Source: Mytilus trossulus (Eukaryota > Mollusca > Bivalvia > Mytilida > Mytilidae). Taken from it: a DNA stretch of 64,000 bases. The stretch lies in NCBI RefSeq assembly GCF_036588685.1, contig NC_086380.1, positions 54,089,144 to 54,153,143 on the forward strand, in the 5' to 3' direction. Numbering within the stretch: position 1 is the stretch's first letter; each line of letters begins with the position of its first letter. Of this stretch, positions 60,612 to 64,000 are shown piece after piece. The notes under the pieces are model-generated. The model saw only the letters and a program-made list of their open reading frames with translations, was not told where the DNA came from and ran no database searches. The position numbers were made by a program, and so were the translations under genes.

Positions 60612-61009
60612 TAAGTGCATATTAAACATATGAGTGCATATTTGTGTTGGCCATTTATATTATTCATCAAATTTATTGAAGAACAATCCAATTTACAATT
60701 TTCATATCTATAATTTTTTTTGAATAATCTATGGTAACATAATTTTTGTTAATTTAAAAGGACATATTTTTTTAAATATCATACCGAAGTGTTCATAACT
60801 CTGCCTTGAATTTCATTGAAGTTGGCATTAAAATTGTCCATCTTCAATTGCCCTTCTTAAATTGTCAATCTTCAGGTATTTGATTTACTTCAATGTTCCG
60901 TAATATAGGGTAAATTGTTTCTGAAAAAAATATTACAATAATTAAATAGCAATATTAGACAAACGTAACACGTTTTTAGTTATTTAATTTCTTAAATGTG
61001 CAACATAAT

Positions 61010-62000
61010 CAAACTTGTATGGTTTGTATTGAATCATACTTTTGTGGTTAGTATTGAGTTATACTTGTATGGTTTGTATTGGGTCATACTTTTTTAGTTT
61101 GTATTGAGTCATACTTGTATGTTTTGTATTGAGTTATACTCGTGTGGTTTATATTGAGTAATACTCGTGTGGTTTGTATTTATTTATACTTGTGTGGTTT
61201 GTATTGAGTCATACTTTTCTGGTTTGTATTGAGTCATACTTGTCCGGTTTGTATTGAGTCATACTTGTATGGTTTGTATTGAGTCATACTTGTATGGTTT
61301 GTATTGAGTCATACTTGTATGGTTTATATTGAGTCATACTTGTATGGTTTGTATTGAGTCATATTTGTGTGGTTTGTATTGAGTCATACTCGTGTGGTTT
61401 GTATTTAGTCATACTTGTATGGTTTGTATTGAGTCACACTTGTATGGTTTGTATTGGGTCATACTTTTTTAGTTTGTATTGAGTCATACTTGTATGGTTT
61501 GTAAAGATTCATACTCGTGTGGTTTATATTGAGTAATACTCGTGTGGTTTGTATTTATTTATACTTGTGTGGTTTGTATTGAGTCATACTTTCTGGTTTG
61601 TATTGAGTCATACTTGTCCAGTTTGTATTGAGGCATACTTGTATGGTTTATATTGAGTCATACTTGTATGGTTTGTATTTATTTATACTTGTGTGTTTTG
61701 TATTGAGTCATACTTTTCTGGTTTGTATTGAGTCATACTTGTGTGGTTTGTATTGAGTCATACTCGTGTGGTTTGTATTTAGTCATACTTGTGTGGTTTA
61801 TATTGAATCATTCTTGTATGGTTTGTATTGAGTCATATGTGTGTGGTTTGTATTGAGTCATACTCGTGTGGTTTGTATTGAGTCACACTTGTATGGTTTG
61901 TATTGAGTCACACTTGTCCGGTTTGTATTGAGTCATACTTGTATGGTTTGTATTGAGTCATACTCGTGTGGTTTATATTGAGTAATACTCGTGTGGTTTG
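61010..62000 (+). repeat. 25-bp minisatellite, left block
   Basis: About 39 units of the type ATACTTGTATGGTTTGTATT plus GAGTC, with recurring variants (CTCGTGTGG, TTTCTGG, TTGTCCGG, ATTTATTT). Groups of variants recur in the same order, showing multi-unit amplification. Confidence 0.93.
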
Positions 62001-63400
62001 TTAGCTCACCTGACCTGAAAGGTCAAGTGAGCTTTTCTCATCACTTGGCGTCCGTCGTCCGTCGTCCTGCGTCCGTCGTCCGTCGTCCGTCGTCCGTCGT
62101 CCGTCGTCCGTAAACTTTTACAAAAATCTTCTCCTCTGAAACTACTGGGCCAAATTTAACCAAACTTGACCACAATCATCCTTGGGGTATCTAGTTTAAA
62201 AAATGTGTCCGGTGACCTGGCCATCCAACCAAGATGGCCGCCATGGCTAAAAATAGAACACAGGGGTAAAATGTATATTTTGGCTTATATCTTTGAAACC
62301 AAAACATTTAGAGCAAATCTGACATGGGGTAAAATTGTTGATCAGGTCAAGATCTATCTGCCCTGAAATTTTCAGACAAATCGGACAACATGTTGTTGGG
62401 TTGCTGCCCCTGAATTGGTTATTTTAAGGAAATTTTGCAGTTTTTGGTTATTATCTTGAATACTATTATAGATAGAGTTAAACTGTAAACAGCAATAATG
62501 TTCAGCAAAGTAAGACCTACAAATAAGTCAACATGACCAAAATTGTCAGTCAACCCCTTAAGGAGTTATTGCCCTTTATAGTCAATTTTTAACAACTTTT
62601 CGTAAAGTTTTGTTACTTGTTCAAAAATCTTCTTCTCTGAAACTTCATTGCCAAATTTAATTAAACTTGGCCACAATTAACATTGTGGTATACAGTTTAA
62701 AAAATGTGTCCGATGACCCCGCCTACCAAACAAAATGGCCGACATGGCTAAAATTAGAACATAGTGTTATAATGCAGTTTTTGAATTATATCTTTGAAAC
62801 TAAGATATTTAGGGTAAATCTTTCAACATTTAAATGTCCATCAGAATAAGATCTATTCCCTCACAAATTATCAGATGAATCTGACAACTCGTTGTTGGGT
62901 TGCTGCCCTTAAATTGGTAATTTTAAGGAAATTATGCAGTTTTTGGTTATTATCTTGAATACCATTATAGATAGAGATATACTGTAAACAGCAATAATGT
63001 TCAGCAAAGTAAGATCTACAAATAAGTCAACATGATCAAAATTGTTAGAGGACCCCTTAAGGAGTTATTGCCCTTTATATTCAATATTGAACAACTTTTC
63101 GTCATTTTTGTAACTTGATATAGGAAGATGTGGTGTGAGTGCCAATGAGACAACTCTCCATCCAAATAACAATTTAAAAATTAAACCATTATAGGTTAAA
63201 GTACGGCCTTCAACACGGAGCCTTGGCTTGTACAGAAATCTTCTTTTCTAAAACTATGGGCCAAATTTAACCAAACTTGGCCACAATCGTTACTAGGGTA
63301 TCTATTTAAAAAAGTGTCTAATGACCCCACCTACCAACCAAGATGACCGACATCAGTAAATACAGTAACAGGTGAGCGACACAGGCTCTTGAGAGCCTCT
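62001..63400 (+). mobile_element. Helitron-like hairpin element splitting the minisatellite
   Basis: Begins TTAGCTCACCTGACCTGAAA (hairpin with GGTCAAGTGAGC), then a GTCGTCC microsatellite and two internal modules of about 500 bp ('cagcaataatgttcagcaaa' at about 62489 and 62987). It ends with gtgagcgacacaggctcttg and a hairpin followed by CTAG. The minisatellite resumes at once with only 0-1 bp duplicated. Contains a nested SINE-like copy at 63116-63228. Confidence 0.65.
63116..63228 (+). repeat. Nested SINE-like family A copy
   Basis: Contains atataggaagatgtggtgtg, gccaatgagacaactctcc and 'ggccttcaacacggagcctt'. It interrupts the Helitron-like element and stops at the 'ccttggctt' point, so it is a 5' part only. 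Confidence 0.75.
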
Positions 63401-64000
63401 AGTATTTATTTATACTTGTGTGGTTTGTATTGAGTCATACTTTTCTGGTTTGCATTGAGTCATACTTGTCCGGTTTGTATTGAGTCATACTTGTATGGTT
63501 TATATTGAGTCATACTTGTATGGTTTGTATTGAGTCATATTTGTGTGGTTTGTATTGAGTCATACTCGTGTGGTTTGTATTTAGTTATACTTGTGTGGTT
63601 TGTATTGAGTCATACTTTTCTGGTTTGTATTGAGTCATACTTGTCCGGTTTGTATTGAGTCATATGTGTGTGGTTTATATTGAGTAATACTCGTGTGGTT
63701 TGTATTTATTTATACTTGTGTGGTTTGTATTGAGTCATACTTGTCCGGTTTATATTGAGTAATACTCGTGTGGTTTGTATTTATTTATACTTGTATGGTT
63801 TGTTTTGAGTCATACTTGTGTGGTTTGTATTGAGTCATACTCGTGTGGTTTGTATTGAGTCATACTCGTGTGGTTTGTATTTAGTCATACTTGTGTGGTT
63901 TATATTGAATCATTCTTGTATGGTTTGTATTGAGTCATACTCGTGTGGTTTGTATTTAGTCATACTTGTGTGGTTTATATTGAATCATTCTTGTATGGTT
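63401..64000 (+). repeat. 25-bp minisatellite, right block, continues past window edge
   Basis: About 24 units of the same repeat as 61010-62000, beginning part-way through a unit exactly where the left block stopped. Confidence 0.93.

Noticed and set aside
62166..62366. Short frames beginning MTTIILGV or MATIII in the Helitron-like copies
   Set aside because: They recur with frameshifts in every copy of the repeat and lack any domain; not a transposon protein.
61010..64000. Possible CRISPR-like array
   Set aside because: The 25-bp units are adjacent with no unique spacers, and the window is eukaryotic; it is a minisatellite.

Overview
This is a window of a eukaryotic nuclear genome, AT-rich and intron-rich with GT-AG splice sites. 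It is most likely from a bivalve mollusc, probably a Mytilus-type mussel. The gene content (axonemal dynein, an AspH-domain protein, a lineage-expanded type of GPCR) indicates an animal. Several dispersed repeat families look like ones I remember from mussel genomes: the 'gccaatgagacaactctcc' family, the 'cacattccccatttcc' family, and the 'GGCCCGAAGGGCC' hairpin element. I could not run a database search, so the species call is an inference.

Layout. (1) 403-25604, minus strand: the first 25 coding exons of an axonemal dynein heavy chain that I identify as DNAH10. All joins stay in frame, giving 1656 codons. The motor half lies beyond the left edge. Its introns carry SINE-like copies, TTAA-ended MITE-like elements, a 51-bp minisatellite, a long perfect hairpin next to exon 3, and two elements with internal tandem repeats and end hairpins. 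(2) 25356-46271: three nearly identical head-to-tail copies of a 6972-bp unit. Each holds DNAH10 exon 1 (minus), a shared 530-bp head-to-head promoter with an RFX X-box-like site, and a complete two-exon membrane-anchored aspartyl/asparaginyl beta-hydroxylase-like gene (plus). (3) 46272-48865: repeat-rich spacer with a short tandem array carrying one intact and two decayed type I hammerhead ribozyme motifs. (4) 48866-50083, minus: a rhodopsin-like GPCR pseudogene with a frameshift, an in-frame stop and a 241-bp inverted-repeat element inserted between TM3 and TM4. (5) 50455-60586: a 10.1-kb foldback-type mobile element. It has terminal inverted repeats of about 850 bp, arms made of about 170-bp tandem monomers that switch orientation at about 55575, and a 9-bp target-site duplication inside an older SINE-like copy. 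(6) 61010-64000: a 25-bp minisatellite split by a 1.4-kb Helitron-like element that left no clear target duplication.

How the parts relate. DNAH10 and the hydroxylase-like gene share one divergent promoter, so they may be co-expressed. The triplication copies that promoter and both first exons, but copies 2 and 3 of DNAH10 exon 1 have no dynein exons directly downstream. The terminal repeats of the foldback element contain a series of near-perfect X-box palindromes. The most unusual items are the foldback element, the triplication and the hammerhead array.
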